A stretch of 64,000 bases of DNA from Streptomyces virginiae (GCF_000720455.1 NZ_JOAK01000025.1:1-64000); one strand, 5' to 3'. Positions 1 through 8,626 are shown, counted from the first letter of the stretch. Notes: a model not told the origin generated them from the letters alone. Program-made: numbers and translations.

Positions 1-1
1 C

Positions 2-382
2 CCCCCACGCGGGCAGCGGACGCCTGCTGCACCGTACGGGGGCCTCGCGCTCCTCGCGCTCCTCGCGCTCCTCGCCCCCGAGGCCCGCTACGTCGCGGAC
101 GACACGTTCACGCAGTCCACCTGGTCCGAGGGCGACCAACAGCGGGTGGACGGGGTTGTCGAACAACTTCCCGAAGCCCCCAACTTCCGTGCGAAGCGCA
201 TGCGGTGGGCGTCAGGGCGTGTGGTCGCAGCGCGCCTGTGGGGGCGTATCGTGCGCCTGTGCCCGCTGATCCGATCCGTATCGTCTCCCGCGATTCGCCG
301 ATGGCCCTGGCCCAGGTGGAGCGCGTCCGCACCGAGCTCGCAGCCCTCCGTCCCGGGATCGCGACCACCGTCCTGCCGGTGA
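2..382 (+). CDS. possible 3' end of an upstream gene (partial, doubtful)
   Basis: An open frame enters from the left edge and runs to a stop at 382. Its first 60 codons have the high third-position GC of a real gene here, and it contains a short Leu-Leu-Ala repeat (about positions 44-73) encoded by a 9-base tandem repeat. After about position 180 the codon use becomes poor and the frame overlaps the 5' end of the hemC-type gene by over 100 bases. This suggests either a chance frame or a gene whose true end was lost by frameshift. I do not recognise the product. Confidence 0.22.
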   Translation, partial: PPRGQRTPAAPYGGLALLALLALLAPEARYVADDTFTQSTWSEGDQQRVDGVVEQLPEAPNFRAKRMRWASGRVVAARLWGRIVRLCPLIRSVSSPAIRRWPWPRWSASAPSSQPSVPGSRPPSCR

Positions 383-1191
383 AGACCACCGGTGACAAGT
401 GGATGGGCGACCTCAGCCAGGTCGAGGGCAAGGGCGCGTTCACCAAGGAGGTGGACGCGGCGATCCTCGCGGGCGAGGCGGACCTCGCCGTGCACTGCGT
501 CAAGGACGTCCCGGCCGACCGCCCGCTGCCGGCCGGGACCGCCTTCGCGGCGTTCCTCAAGCGTGACGACATCCGTGACGCCCTCGTCCACCCCGGCGGA
601 CTCACCCTCGACCGGCTGCCGGCGGGCACCCGCGTCGGCACCTCCTCCGTGCGCCGGATCGCCCAGCTCGCCGCCGCTCACCCGCATCTGATCTGCGTAC
701 CGATCCGCGGCAACGCCAATTCCCGCCTGGAGAAACTGGCCAGCGGCGAGGCCGACGCGCTCCTCCTGGCCGTCGCGGGCCTGCACCGCATCGGCCGCCC
801 GGACGCCATCACCGAGATCATCTCCGTCGACACCCTCATGCCGCCCGTCGGCGCCGGCACCCTCGCCCTGCAGTGCCGCCAGGACGACACCGACCTCATC
901 GAGACCGTCAGCGCCCTCGGCGACCCCGACACCCACCGCGAGACCCTCGCCGAGCGCATGCTGCTGCACGTCCTCCAAGGCCACTGCAACAGCCCCATCG
1001 CCGGATACGCCCGGGCGGAACGCAGCGGAGACCTCTCCCTGCGGGCCTCGGTGTTCACCCCCGACGGCAAAGTCGTCCTCAACGCCCACGAATGGGCCGG
1101 CCGCCTCGACCCCGCCACCCTCGGCACCTCCGTCGCCGTCGCCCTTCTCCGGCAGGGAGCACGCGAGGTCATCGACAGCATCCCCCACTAG
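259..1191 (+). CDS. hemC: hydroxymethylbilane synthase (porphobilinogen deaminase)
   Basis: Cytoplasmic enzyme of tetrapyrrole synthesis that joins four porphobilinogen units into hydroxymethylbilane. The family N-terminus ([14 protein letters not shown]) starts at about residue 6. The catalytic Asp lies in HCVKDVP near residue 83, and the dipyrromethane-cofactor cysteine is in LQGHCNSPI near residue 243. With the GTG at 259 the protein has 310 residues, the usual family length. An earlier in-frame GTG at 205 would add an unconserved tail, and no start has a strong ribosome binding site. The gene stands alone, without hemA, hemD or hemB beside it, so it may be a second copy apart from the main hem cluster. 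The stop is followed at once by inverted repeats. Confidence 0.88.
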   Translation: MPADPIRIVSRDSPMALAQVERVRTELAALRPGIATTVLPVKTTGDKWMGDLSQVEGKGAFTKEVDAAILAGEADLAVHCVKDVPADRPLPAGTAFAAFLKRDDIRDALVHPGGLTLDRLPAGTRVGTSSVRRIAQLAAAHPHLICVPIRGNANSRLEKLASGEADALLLAVAGLHRIGRPDAITEIISVDTLMPPVGAGTLALQCRQDDTDLIETVSALGDPDTHRETLAERMLLHVLQGHCNSPIAGYARAERSGDLSLRASVFTPDGKVVLNAHEWAGRLDPATLGTSVAVALLRQGAREVIDSIPH

Positions 1192-1194
1192 GGA

Positions 1195-1271
1195 GTGTCC
1201 GCAAAGTAGCGTCGGCCGCCCGGAGGGCGGGCGCACCGGACCCCGCCGTGCAGGCGGGACTTTGCGGACAC
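1195..1271. repeat. 13-bp perfect inverted repeat after hemC
   Basis: GTGTCCGCAAAGT at 1195-1207 is matched by its exact reverse complement at 1259-1271, with 51 GC-rich bases between. The repeat begins four bases after the hemC stop and its right arm overlaps the left end of the next inverted-repeat element. It could be a terminator, but the long loop makes remains of a small mobile element more likely. Confidence 0.55.
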
Positions 1272-1442
1272 GACCTAAAGCTTGTTTCACAAGGTGACCG
1301 AGCCCTGAGCGGCAGGCTCGGACCGACTCGACTAAGGACGATTTGCCCGGATTCTCGGCAGGCGAGCGCCGGGGATAGACCTGCATATTGCGGACGGCGT
1401 ATCGATCCAGACGACCTTGTGAAACAACCTTTAGGGCGTGTC
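1267..1442. mobile_element. MITE-like element with 29-bp terminal inverted repeats
   Basis: A 176-base segment is bounded by 29-base ends (1267-1295 and 1414-1442) that are reverse complements at 27 of 29 positions. They share the core TTGTTTCACAAGGT and its complement. The inside has no coding potential. Short non-coding DNA with long matching ends is the form of a MITE, mobilised by a transposase elsewhere. No target duplication is clear outside the ends, though GACAC/GTGTC is included in the arms. Confidence 0.6.
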
Positions 1443-1555
1443 TTGGCTGCGGAGGTCAGCCGTCGTTCTGGGGCCCGAGGACCCGTCGGCCGATCCGAGG
1501 CTGATCCTGCGTCGAGACGTTCAGTGGCAGGTACACCTCTGTTGTCCGCGCCGAC

Positions 1556-2173
1556 TCAGCCGGTGCGGGGTGGCGAGGACGAGGGGCCGGACGGCCGGCC
1601 GGGTGCGCGGGCCCGGAGACGGTTCGCGGCGAGTACGAGTTCCGCGGGTACGACGTTCCGGGCGAGGACGAACCGGCCGAGAAGGCCCTGCGGGCCGGTG
1701 ATGACCACGACGTGGTCTTCCATGGCCAGGTGCAGTTCGCCCCACGGGTGGCTCCACTGCGCCAGGTAGCCGAACTCCCACAGCTGGAGCCGGTGCGTGG
1801 TCGTCGTCAGGGAGTAGGAGGTGTAGTCGTCCTCCTTGAACGGAGCGGGCGCCTGGACGCCTTCGGGGACGAGTTTGACCCGGTACTGGCCCAGTTCTCT
1901 CTCGCCCGCACCGAGCGTGCTCCTGCGGACCTCGGATCTGCGCCCTTCCCGGCGCCCGGTCACCGCCCCGGCAAAGGCGCCCCCACCACCGACGACGAGG
2001 CAGAACGCCAGGTTGAGCCACCAAGGCCAGAACTCGGTGGCGTTGATGGCGACCGGTACGACCCCTGCCGCACCCGCTGCCCCGCCCCAGACGGCGCTGC
2101 GCCGGACACGTCTGCGGCGTGCCGTTTCCGCTTCCGCGTCGCCGACGGCAGCGTCCTCGACCGTTCCGTTCAT
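1556..2173 (-). CDS. membrane protein of unknown function with PH-like C-terminal part
   Basis: A 205-residue protein. An Arg-rich stretch (about residues 20-27) is followed by two hydrophobic segments (about 28-45 and 50-75) that look like a membrane hairpin. A soluble half of about 110 residues with alternating hydrophobic residues follows (LQLWEFGYLAQWSHPWGELHLA region), resembling the PH-like domain of YcxB-type proteins. The ATG at 2173 is chosen because an upstream in-frame start lacks a conserved look. The tail is Ser/Pro/Arg-rich. No operon partner is evident. The YcxB likeness is an impression, not a proven match. Confidence 0.6.
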   Translation of the reverse strand: MNGTVEDAAVGDAEAETARRRRVRRSAVWGGAAGAAGVVPVAINATEFWPWWLNLAFCLVVGGGGAFAGAVTGRREGRRSEVRRSTLGAGERELGQYRVKLVPEGVQAPAPFKEDDYTSYSLTTTTHRLQLWEFGYLAQWSHPWGELHLAMEDHVVVITGPQGLLGRFVLARNVVPAELVLAANRLRARAPGRPSGPSSSPPRTG

Positions 2174-2263
2174 GGAATCCCCCAACCCCCTGTGGAGCAG
2201 CAGCAATTGCTCGTCAGAACACTACGTGCCCGGTGGGCTTCTTCGCGTCCCCGCTCTGATCGG

Positions 2264-2845
2264 TCAACGGCGCACCCGATAGCGCAGGTGAAGCACCCGG
2301 TTGCCCTGGATCGCCACGTCAGGGTCCTCCAACAGGTGCTGCGCGTCGGCCGACCCGAAGTAGCGCTTGCCGGACCCGAACACGACGGGCACGACGTCCA
2401 TGCGCACCTCGTCGATCAGGCCCGCGGCAAACACCTGGCCACCGACGTCGCCCGCGGCGACCTCGACCAAGCGGTCACCCGCAAGCTCCTGCGCCTTGGC
2501 CACGGCTGCCTCGACGCCGTCGACGAAGTGAAACGGCGCCTCGGGGTCCCAGCCCTCGGGCTCCGGCCGGTGCGTCACGACGACCACGTGGTCGATCCCG
2601 CCCGGCGGCTTCCCGTCCCAGCCGTCCGTCAGGTCGAAGACGTGGCGGCCGACGATCGTGACTCCGATCCGGTCCCAGTACGGCCGGGTGTAGTCGTAGG
2701 ACGTCTGCGACACCTTCAACTGGCCGCTCTCGTCCAGCGGGACGTCGCCGCTGGACAACCATTCGAACAACGGTCCGGGCTGGTCGTTCTCGTCCGCGAC
2801 GAAGCCGTCCACCGACACCGAGCTGTACATGACCACCTTGCCCAC
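2264..2845 (-). CDS. dihydrofolate reductase family protein (RibD C-terminal domain)
   Basis: A 193-residue cytoplasmic protein of the RibD-C/DHFR-like reductase family. It begins with the family pattern GKVVMYSSVSVDGFVA, has VGRHVFDLTDGW in the middle and ends with the strand pattern DVVPVVFGSGKRYF. Members bind NADPH, but most actinobacterial paralogues have no proven substrate. The GTG at 2845 follows a GGAGAG ribosome binding site by five bases and is preferred to an ATG ten codons upstream. It stands alone on the minus strand, with a MarR gene diverging about 265 bases away. Confidence 0.85.
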   Translation of the reverse strand: MGKVVMYSSVSVDGFVADENDQPGPLFEWLSSGDVPLDESGQLKVSQTSYDYTRPYWDRIGVTIVGRHVFDLTDGWDGKPPGGIDHVVVVTHRPEPEGWDPEAPFHFVDGVEAAVAKAQELAGDRLVEVAAGDVGGQVFAAGLIDEVRMDVVPVVFGSGKRYFGSADAQHLLEDPDVAIQGNRVLHLRYRVRR

Positions 2846-3055
2846 GGGGCTCTCCTCTGCTTCGGGGCGCCCCAAATTAGCGTGCCGTGGGCTGTCGCTC
2901 TTGCTACGAAATCAATCGGCCGGCAGCGGTCGGTGCCCGACCCGGGGTGGGCTTCGTGCAGGTCGTAGACCTCCACCTCGTGCCCGACAGCAGTTCCCCC
3001 GGCCGTCAGGGGAGCCCGCCCACGCGCCGGGCTCGGGCCGCCGGTCGCCCGTACA

Positions 3056-3081
3056 ATGACAACAAGTTCCCGAACTGTCAT
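3056..3081. promoter_or_regulatory. candidate MarR operator
   Basis: An imperfect palindrome ATGACA...TGTCAT with an inner GTTC/GAAC pair lies 30 bases before the MarR start. MarR proteins usually bind such palindromes to repress their own promoter. The assignment rests on position and symmetry only. Confidence 0.4.
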
Positions 3082-3110
3082 GGTGCTGTCGGATTCCGGA
3101 GGGGTGTGAC

Positions 3111-3557
3111 GTGGCGGAAGAGCTTGCGCTGCTGGTCGCGGACGTGTTCGAGGCGGCCGGCCTGCTCCGCAGGATGGGGGAGGGCGTCGCAGCGGCCGAG
3201 GGACAGACCCAGGCCCGCTGGCAGCTCCTCAGCGTCGTCTCCGAGGAGCCGCTGACCGTCGCACGGGCAGCCCGCCGCCTCGGGATCGCCCGGCAAGGAG
3301 TACAGCGGGTCGCGAACGACCTCGTACGCGAGGACCTGGCCGGCTTCCGGCCGAACCCGGACCACCGCGGATCACCGCTCCTGACCCTCACCCCGCTCGG
3401 GCACGCCACGCTGGAGCGGATCACCACCCGCGCGAGCGCGATCCACGAGGTACTGACCGCCGACATCGCCACGGCCGACATCGCCGCCGCCCGCAGCCTC
3501 CTGCACCGCGTGATCGACGAGGTGCGCCGCTACGAGGAACAGGCCCCGGCCGACTAG
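3111..3557 (+). CDS. MarR family transcriptional regulator
   Basis: A 148-residue winged helix-turn-helix protein. The recognition region is LTVARAARRLGIARQGVQRVANDL (about residues 46-69), followed by the wing (FRPNPDHRGSPLLTLTPLG) and a C-terminal dimerisation helix. MarR proteins are dimeric repressors released by small ligands such as phenolics or oxidants. The GTG at 3111 has GGAGGGG seven bases upstream. Its stop overlaps the stop of the converging NUDIX gene by four bases. A palindrome upstream suggests autoregulation. The target gene is not obvious, since the divergent neighbour region appears decayed. Confidence 0.88.
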   Translation: MAEELALLVADVFEAAGLLRRMGEGVAAAEGQTQARWQLLSVVSEEPLTVARAARRLGIARQGVQRVANDLVREDLAGFRPNPDHRGSPLLTLTPLGHATLERITTRASAIHEVLTADIATADIAAARSLLHRVIDEVRRYEEQAPAD

Positions 3558-4057
3558 ACGGTCTCCGGGCGCTCCGCCAGGGCGCGTGCGACGAGGTCGT
3601 GGATCAGGAACTCACCGGGCTCGCGGTTCTCTTTCAGGCGGTCGAGGTCGTCGGGGCCGAACCAGCCGTAGGCGGAGTGTTTGGACCATTCCAGCGCGGG
3701 GTCGTCCAGGTCGCCGTCGACCTCGACGAGGTAGTCGGCCTCGTGGCGCAGGCCGCCGCCGTCGTCACCGGTCCAGGTCGTGGTGCCCAGGAACCGCCGA
3801 ACGCGGCTCAGGCACCAGCCGGTCTCCTCCTCGATCTCGCGCGCGAGGGCTTCCAGGACCGTTTCGCCGGCCTCGACATGGCCGCCCACGATGTCCCAGG
3901 TGCCGGGGAAGAGCCGCCGGTCCGGGCTTCGCTTCTGGGCGAAGGCCGCGCCGTCCCCGTTGACGACGACGGCGCCGACGGTCCACACCTCGCCCGCCGC
4001 GGGAACGGGCACCTCGATGTCGTCGTCGACGATGAATGACGGGTCATGGGTGGCCAT
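3554..4057 (-). CDS. NUDIX hydrolase
   Basis: A 167-residue hydrolase of nucleoside-diphosphate-linked compounds. The NUDIX box is complete (GHVEAGE, then REIEEETG, about residues 62-83) with all metal-binding Glu residues present. The start MATHDP at 4057 is chosen because homologues begin near this point and the upstream extension is basic and unconserved. It is divergent from the lipoprotein gene (67-base spacer) and converges on the MarR gene with overlapping stops. The exact substrate cannot be read from sequence. The N-terminal half aligns with a general 8-oxo-dGTPase-like fold. Confidence 0.9.
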   Translation of the reverse strand: MATHDPSFIVDDDIEVPVPAAGEVWTVGAVVVNGDGAAFAQKRSPDRRLFPGTWDIVGGHVEAGETVLEALAREIEEETGWCLSRVRRFLGTTTWTGDDGGGLRHEADYLVEVDGDLDDPALEWSKHSAYGWFGPDDLDRLKENREPGEFLIHDLVARALAERPETV

Positions 4058-4124
4058 GACCGATAGCGTAGGACCGCACTGGCACAATGCGATCTTCATC
4101 TTGCGACGAGTGGGGGAGATCGGC

Positions 4125-4430
4125 GTGCGGGGCTTCATACGGGGAGCGGTGGTGCTCCTCGCCCTGTCTTCCGCGGCGGCCGGCTGCGCCGGCGTGGAGA
4201 CGCGCGGGAAAGGGGGCGCGCCGCTCACTTCCGCGGAGCTTTCGGACGCCGTGTTGAGCGGGACGCCACCGGCACCGCCTGGGCATCCCTCAGTGCCGGC
4301 GACGGATCCGTCGGAGGCGGGAGCGTCGTACTCACCAGCTACCCGAGTAACTGTCCATACTTGTGGATCGGTTGCCCTTGGTCAGAGGTGTGAAGCGCGT
4401 CGGGATAGAGGCTGGAGTTTGCGGGTGTGA
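4125..4430 (+). CDS. small lipoprotein, possibly C-terminally disrupted
   Basis: A 101-residue product with a short basic start, a hydrophobic segment and a lipobox (SAAAGC, Cys near residue 23), so it should be exported and lipid-anchored. The GTG at 4125 follows GGGGGAG by seven bases. The first 70 residues use typical Streptomyces codons. From about 4330 the DNA drops in GC and the predicted tail (VTVHTCGSVALGQRC) looks unlike secreted proteins. This is consistent with a frameshift or insertion junction. It diverges from the NUDIX gene. Function unknown. Confidence 0.5.
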   Translation: MRGFIRGAVVLLALSSAAAGCAGVETRGKGGAPLTSAELSDAVLSGTPPAPPGHPSVPATDPSEAGASYSPATRVTVHTCGSVALGQRCEARRDRGWSLRV

Positions 4431-4562
4431 GGCACCATTCAGTCGACGTCTGGCGCCGGATCGCTTGAGGTCCCGCCGTGCTGCACGACGCCCCGACAGA
4501 GGCACAGCGTCGATCTCCGTGCGAGCTGGTGCGGCGATACAACACCTGAAACGCTGCATTGC

Positions 4563-4898
4563 ATGGCCATAGCAAAAAAGGGATCTCGGGTTGTTGTCGT
4601 CGACGGGGAGCGCTACCGCTGGGTGATCGCGCCCAACGACGAGCCCGGCGTGGCGATCGTCGTCCTGCATGAGGAAGTCGATGGACAGCGCATGGTGACG
4701 TGGGTTGAGCACGGCGTGGTGGTCGCACCGGGGTTGGTTGCCGGAGCCATCCGAGACGCGTTGCTCCACCACGGTTGGACACCTCGGCTACGTCGCAGGC
4801 AGCTCACGTTGCGGTGTCTGGTGAGGAATCCGACCCCCACGAATCTGAAGCTGATCGCTTGGCCGCCCGTGGCGGGCGCGGGCCGCTCGACCAGCTGA
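4563..4898 (+). CDS. conserved hypothetical protein (GSR-IVVDG-YRW type)
   Basis: A 111-residue protein starting MAIAKKGSRVVVVDGERYRWVI, a pattern I recall from small actinobacterial proteins that share this beta-rich start and a later GWTP motif (here GAIRDALLHHGWTP, about residues 81-94). After GWTP the remaining 20 or so residues are not family-like and may come from a frameshift. The gene lies in a lower-GC stretch (about 4330-4800) between a broken-looking lipoprotein and the peptidase operon. No function is known for the family. Confidence 0.55.
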   Translation: MAIAKKGSRVVVVDGERYRWVIAPNDEPGVAIVVLHEEVDGQRMVTWVEHGVVVAPGLVAGAIRDALLHHGWTPRLRRRQLTLRCLVRNPTPTNLKLIAWPPVAGAGRSTS

Positions 4899-4950
4899 CC
4901 ATGTTAAAAGCGGGCGCCGGCTCGGACGAGGGCGACGAGGTGGGGTGCCA

Positions 4951-6906
4951 CTACAGGCCCGCGAAGGTCAGGGCGGTCGCGGTGACGGAGCGCGCGATCG
5001 CGGCCGCGTACTGCGTGTCGTGGTCCTCGTCGAGGAGGGTGTCGCCGGGCGTGTGGTACTTCCGGGTGCCGGTTCCGCCTTGGCTGCCGTCGGCGCGGAA
5101 GAGGTCCTCGGAGACGGCGATGGCCGCCCAGCCCCGCTCGTGGAAACTCGCGTGGTCGCTCCGCCCCAGGGCGGGGTCCCCGGGCCCGGTGAGCTGCTGG
5201 ACCGCGAAGCCGGAGGCGAGGGCGGGGACGGTGCGCGCGACCAGGTCGCCGAGCGCGTCGGAGGCGGCCACGACCGGCCCGGGTACGGAGGAGCCCGCAT
5301 GGATCTCCACCGCGGGCGGGCTGCCGTCCTGCAAACCGGCGATCATGTCCATCTGGAAGACGCCTGCGATGCGGTCGTCCGCGGCGGCGGCGGCGCGCGC
5401 GTAGCGCTTGCTGCCGAAGAGCGCCTGTTCCTCGGCGTTGAAGAGCACGAAACGAACGTGACGCGTCGGCTCCCTGCCCTCCGCGACGAGCGCGTGCAGG
5501 CACTCCGCCGCGGCCATGACCGCCGCGGTGCCGCTCCCGTCGTCGTCCGCTCCGGGCGCCGGGTCCACCGAGGGGTCGTAGGGGCGGGGATCGCCGTTCG
5601 CGTCGACGAAGTCACCGCTCTCCGCCGTCGAGTCCAGATGTCCCGTGATCAGAACGGCGGAGTCGGCCCCCTCGACGCGGTGCTCGGCTTCGACATTGAA
5701 CAACCGGTGTCCCCGCCACCGGAACGCATGCCGACGCACCACCAGCCCCAGGTCCTGGAAGTGCCGGACCAGCGCGTCCACGACGAGCCCGTTGTCGGCG
5801 CTCGCGGCGTCACGGCTGCGGACCTTCAGCGGCTCGCCCGGGACCAGCGGGTCGACGCCGGAGATGCGGGCCACGTGAGCACGCAGCACCTCGGGCGTCA
5901 CGGCCGCGCGTACGGCCGCGAGCGTTTCGGGGGAGGGCAGACCGTCGCCCGTCTCGTCGAACCCGGCGTGCAGGGCCGCGGCGAACCCCTCGGCCTGCGT
6001 CTCACCGGGGCGGGACAGGAGCGCCGGGTCCGGGAGCAGGCGCTCGGTGTGTCCGGGCTTGGCTCCCGGCGTGTGCACCTCCTCGATCGGGAGACCGGCG
6101 GGTGCGGCGACGTAGACCCCGCCGGGCGCCGGCCCGAGCGACGAGATCTGCTCCGGGTACCCGGTCAGCTCGCCGGAGGTGAAGCAGAACGCGGCCGCGG
6201 CGCGCATCGCCCCTTCGGCCGCCGTCCGGGACGCCTCCGGGGCGCCCGCGAGGGTCTCCGGCACGGGGACCGGGCGGTCGTCCCTGATCAGGAACGCCGC
6301 CGTGTCCTCCACCTGTTGCCGGACGTCGGTCGTGAACCCGGCCTGCCGGAGCGTCTCCACTCCGAGTGTGGTCGCCATCGCGAGGACGAGCTGAGGGGAG
6401 GCGACGTGTACGGCAACGGCCTCCGTGCCGTTCGCCACCGACTCCAGCACGCCCAGGCCCAGGGCCTGCGGCACGTCGATCCTCGTCCAGAAGACGGGGC
6501 GGTTCTCGATGGCCGCCCGGGTGAACACGGGGTGGGGTGCGGTGCGCAGGCCCGCCGTGCGGGCGAAGGCGCGCTCTTCGTGGTCCTCACCCACGAAGAC
6601 GCAGTCGGCGGCCGCTTCGCCCGTGCTCGCCACCGCCTCGTCGAAGATCGCGCGGCTGGTCTTGGGGCCGAAGTGGATGAGGTGGTCGTCCGGGAACCGG
6701 TCGGGGAACGTCTCGTGGAGGGCTTCCGCGATCCCCGCGGCCGCACCCGGTTCGGGGCCGGGGTCGGAGATGACGCCCTTGGGCAGTTCCGCGAAAGCGT
6801 CGAGAACCTGCGTGACACGGGGGCGGGGCTGCAGCAGCCAGGATCCGTCCGCTTCTTGATGGCCGTCCGCCAGGGTCGCCCCGATGTCGAAGAAGAGTGT
6901 GGTCAT
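4951..6906 (-). CDS. M28 family aminopeptidase fused to an N-terminal HAD-like domain
   Basis: A 651-residue two-part protein. Residues 1-130 resemble a haloacid-dehalogenase fold (FFDIGATLADG at the start, VFVGEDHEERAFARTAGL near 103-120). The second nucleophile-loop Asp is replaced by Gly, so phosphatase activity is doubtful. Residues 360-650 form an M28 zinc peptidase with ligands His423 (ITGHLDS), Asp454 (GADDDGSG), Glu492-Glu493 (NAEEQ), Asp520 and His618 (YHTPGD). A poorly defined linker of some 200 residues joins them. There is no signal peptide. It follows the M4 protease gene by 16 bases and is probably cotranscribed. The peptidase assignment is firm and the HAD part is an inference. 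Confidence 0.86.
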   Translation of the reverse strand: MTTLFFDIGATLADGHQEADGSWLLQPRPRVTQVLDAFAELPKGVISDPGPEPGAAAGIAEALHETFPDRFPDDHLIHFGPKTSRAIFDEAVASTGEAAADCVFVGEDHEERAFARTAGLRTAPHPVFTRAAIENRPVFWTRIDVPQALGLGVLESVANGTEAVAVHVASPQLVLAMATTLGVETLRQAGFTTDVRQQVEDTAAFLIRDDRPVPVPETLAGAPEASRTAAEGAMRAAAAFCFTSGELTGYPEQISSLGPAPGGVYVAAPAGLPIEEVHTPGAKPGHTERLLPDPALLSRPGETQAEGFAAALHAGFDETGDGLPSPETLAAVRAAVTPEVLRAHVARISGVDPLVPGEPLKVRSRDAASADNGLVVDALVRHFQDLGLVVRRHAFRWRGHRLFNVEAEHRVEGADSAVLITGHLDSTAESGDFVDANGDPRPYDPSVDPAPGADDDGSGTAAVMAAAECLHALVAEGREPTRHVRFVLFNAEEQALFGSKRYARAAAAADDRIAGVFQMDMIAGLQDGSPPAVEIHAGSSVPGPVVAASDALGDLVARTVPALASGFAVQQLTGPGDPALGRSDHASFHERGWAAIAVSEDLFRADGSQGGTGTRKYHTPGDTLLDEDHDTQYAAAIARSVTATALTFAGL

Positions 6907-6922
6907 TTCGGCTCGTCCGCTT

Positions 6923-8626
6923 CTATGCGATGCCGACGCTCTGGTAGGCGTCGTCGACGGCCGCCAGGGCGCCCGTCTGTGCGGCGGTGTTGCCGGCGAG
7001 GTACGTCTTGGTGACGTCCCGCAGGGCTTGGCGCATGTCCGCGAAGCCCGACAGCCTCAGCAGGCGCACGAAGGCGAGATAGACCAGCAGGGCCCACTCC
7101 TCGACCGTCAGGACCGGCGCTCCCGCCGCGTCCACGGAGGTGAGCAGGTGGTGCATCGCCTTGTTGTGGATGTTGCTGTTGGTGTGGACACCGCCGTTGT
7201 CGGTGGGGGTGTGCAGGTATTCGCTCATGTGGCTGGGGTCGCCGGTACGAGCGGGGTCGCTCATGTCGCGCAGCGGCAGCCCGTTGCGGCCCAGTCCGAC
7301 GCCGAGTTCCCACGTCCAGGTGAGCACGTCGTCGCGGTCGGGCGCCTGGTACCAGTTGGCGATGATGATGCCCATCGTGTCGGCCAGCGATTCGTTCAGG
7401 GCGCCCGACTGGTCCTGGTAGACGAGGTTGCTGGAGGTCTCGATGACTCCGTGGGTCAGCTCGTGCGCGATGACGTCGAGGTGGCGGGCCAGACTGACCA
7501 GGCGGGCGTCCACGGAGACCTGGCCGTACCACATCCGCCCCTTCCACCAGACGGCGTTGACCCACTCGGGCCCCGGCCCGTCCTCGCTGTAGATGCAGTT
7601 GACCGCCGAGGTCAGGTCCATCTCGGCGTCGTCGATGCCGTTGCGGTACAGCTGGTCGCGGTAGAAGCGGGCCACCCGCTCGGCGTTGACATGGGCCGAG
7701 ACACCGGCCCGGTGGGCGGTGCCGAAGTCGGCCTGCGAGGAACCGATCGCCGAGGCCGGGAGGGCGGCGGCCTGCGCGAGGTCGGCGAAGGCCAGGTCGT
7801 AGGTGGCGATCTGCCGCCACCGGTCGTCCAGGAGGAACGAGCCGTTCTGCTGGCTGCCGTGGAACCGGTGGTGGACGCTGACCTCGTCCTCGCCCTCCAG
7901 CCGGGTGGGCACCATCACCGTGGGCGTCATCCCGTAGGACCGCAGGATCTCGCCGGTGTACGCGTCGACGAGGTAACCGGTGAGCGGGAAGTCCTCGCGC
8001 GGGGACCGGCCGAGACCGTGGCCGCGGTCGCCCGGTCCACGGCGCATGGCCGGCAGTTGCGCCGGCACCTCGCGCAGGTGCCAGGCCAGGTGCCAGCCGT
8101 CGTCCTGTTCGACGTAGGCGAGCGTCGCGGGTGGCAGGTCCTCGGCGGAGACCGTGCTCCCCGTCGCCTGTTTCACGCGCTCCAGCGCATCGGTCCCGGA
8201 CAGCTCCGGCACGGAGCCGACACCGCTCACCTCACCCAGACGGCAGTCCATCGAAACCAGCCGCTGGTCCTCGTCTATCTCGACCAGCGCCTCGGTGCCG
8301 AAGATGGGGATCTCCTGCTGCGTCTGCTCGAAGCGGACCAGAGTGGTCCCCATACCGGCCTGACGGCGCGGTGCCTCGAGCAGGGCCAGGTCGGGAACCC
8401 GCTCGGGCCGGTCCTCCCGGACCGCGTGACGCAGCCCCGGTGCTTCCTCCCGGGCGAGCTTCTCGGCCAGGTAGAACCGCGCGGCGGACTCGGCCGAGTT
8501 GAACTCCTGCCGGCCCTCTCCGCCCTCGGGTGCCGGCATGCCGCGCACCCTCTCGCGGCCCAGGGGCGTACCGCGCACCTCCGGGTCGTCGGCAACGTGA
8601 TAGCGGTACCGTTCGAGATCTGACAT
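6923..8626 (-). CDS. M4 (thermolysin-like) metalloprotease without signal peptide
   Basis: A 567-residue protein with a propeptide-like N-terminal half (FTP/PepSY-like, about residues 40-240) and a catalytic half. The zinc site is HELTH at 388-392 with the third ligand Glu412 in NESLAD, exactly 24 residues on as in thermolysin. The substrate-binding GGVHTNSNIHNKA motif is also present. The ATG at 8626 follows GAGGGG. Unlike classical members it has no secretion signal, so it acts inside the cell or leaves by another route. It is the first gene of a two-gene operon with the M28 peptidase. Confidence 0.92.
   Translation of the reverse strand: MSDLERYRYHVADDPEVRGTPLGRERVRGMPAPEGGEGRQEFNSAESAARFYLAEKLAREEAPGLRHAVREDRPERVPDLALLEAPRRQAGMGTTLVRFEQTQQEIPIFGTEALVEIDEDQRLVSMDCRLGEVSGVGSVPELSGTDALERVKQATGSTVSAEDLPPATLAYVEQDDGWHLAWHLREVPAQLPAMRRGPGDRGHGLGRSPREDFPLTGYLVDAYTGEILRSYGMTPTVMVPTRLEGEDEVSVHHRFHGSQQNGSFLLDDRWRQIATYDLAFADLAQAAALPASAIGSSQADFGTAHRAGVSAHVNAERVARFYRDQLYRNGIDDAEMDLTSAVNCIYSEDGPGPEWVNAVWWKGRMWYGQVSVDARLVSLARHLDVIAHELTHGVIETSSNLVYQDQSGALNESLADTMGIIIANWYQAPDRDDVLTWTWELGVGLGRNGLPLRDMSDPARTGDPSHMSEYLHTPTDNGGVHTNSNIHNKAMHHLLTSVDAAGAPVLTVEEWALLVYLAFVRLLRLSGFADMRQALRDVTKTYLAGNTAAQTGALAAVDDAYQSVGIA

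Noticed and set aside
4945..7014. Long plus-strand open frame of 689 codons over the M28 fusion gene
   Set aside because: Antisense to a gene with complete zinc-ligand motifs; its product has a repetitive Arg/Gly/Val composition.
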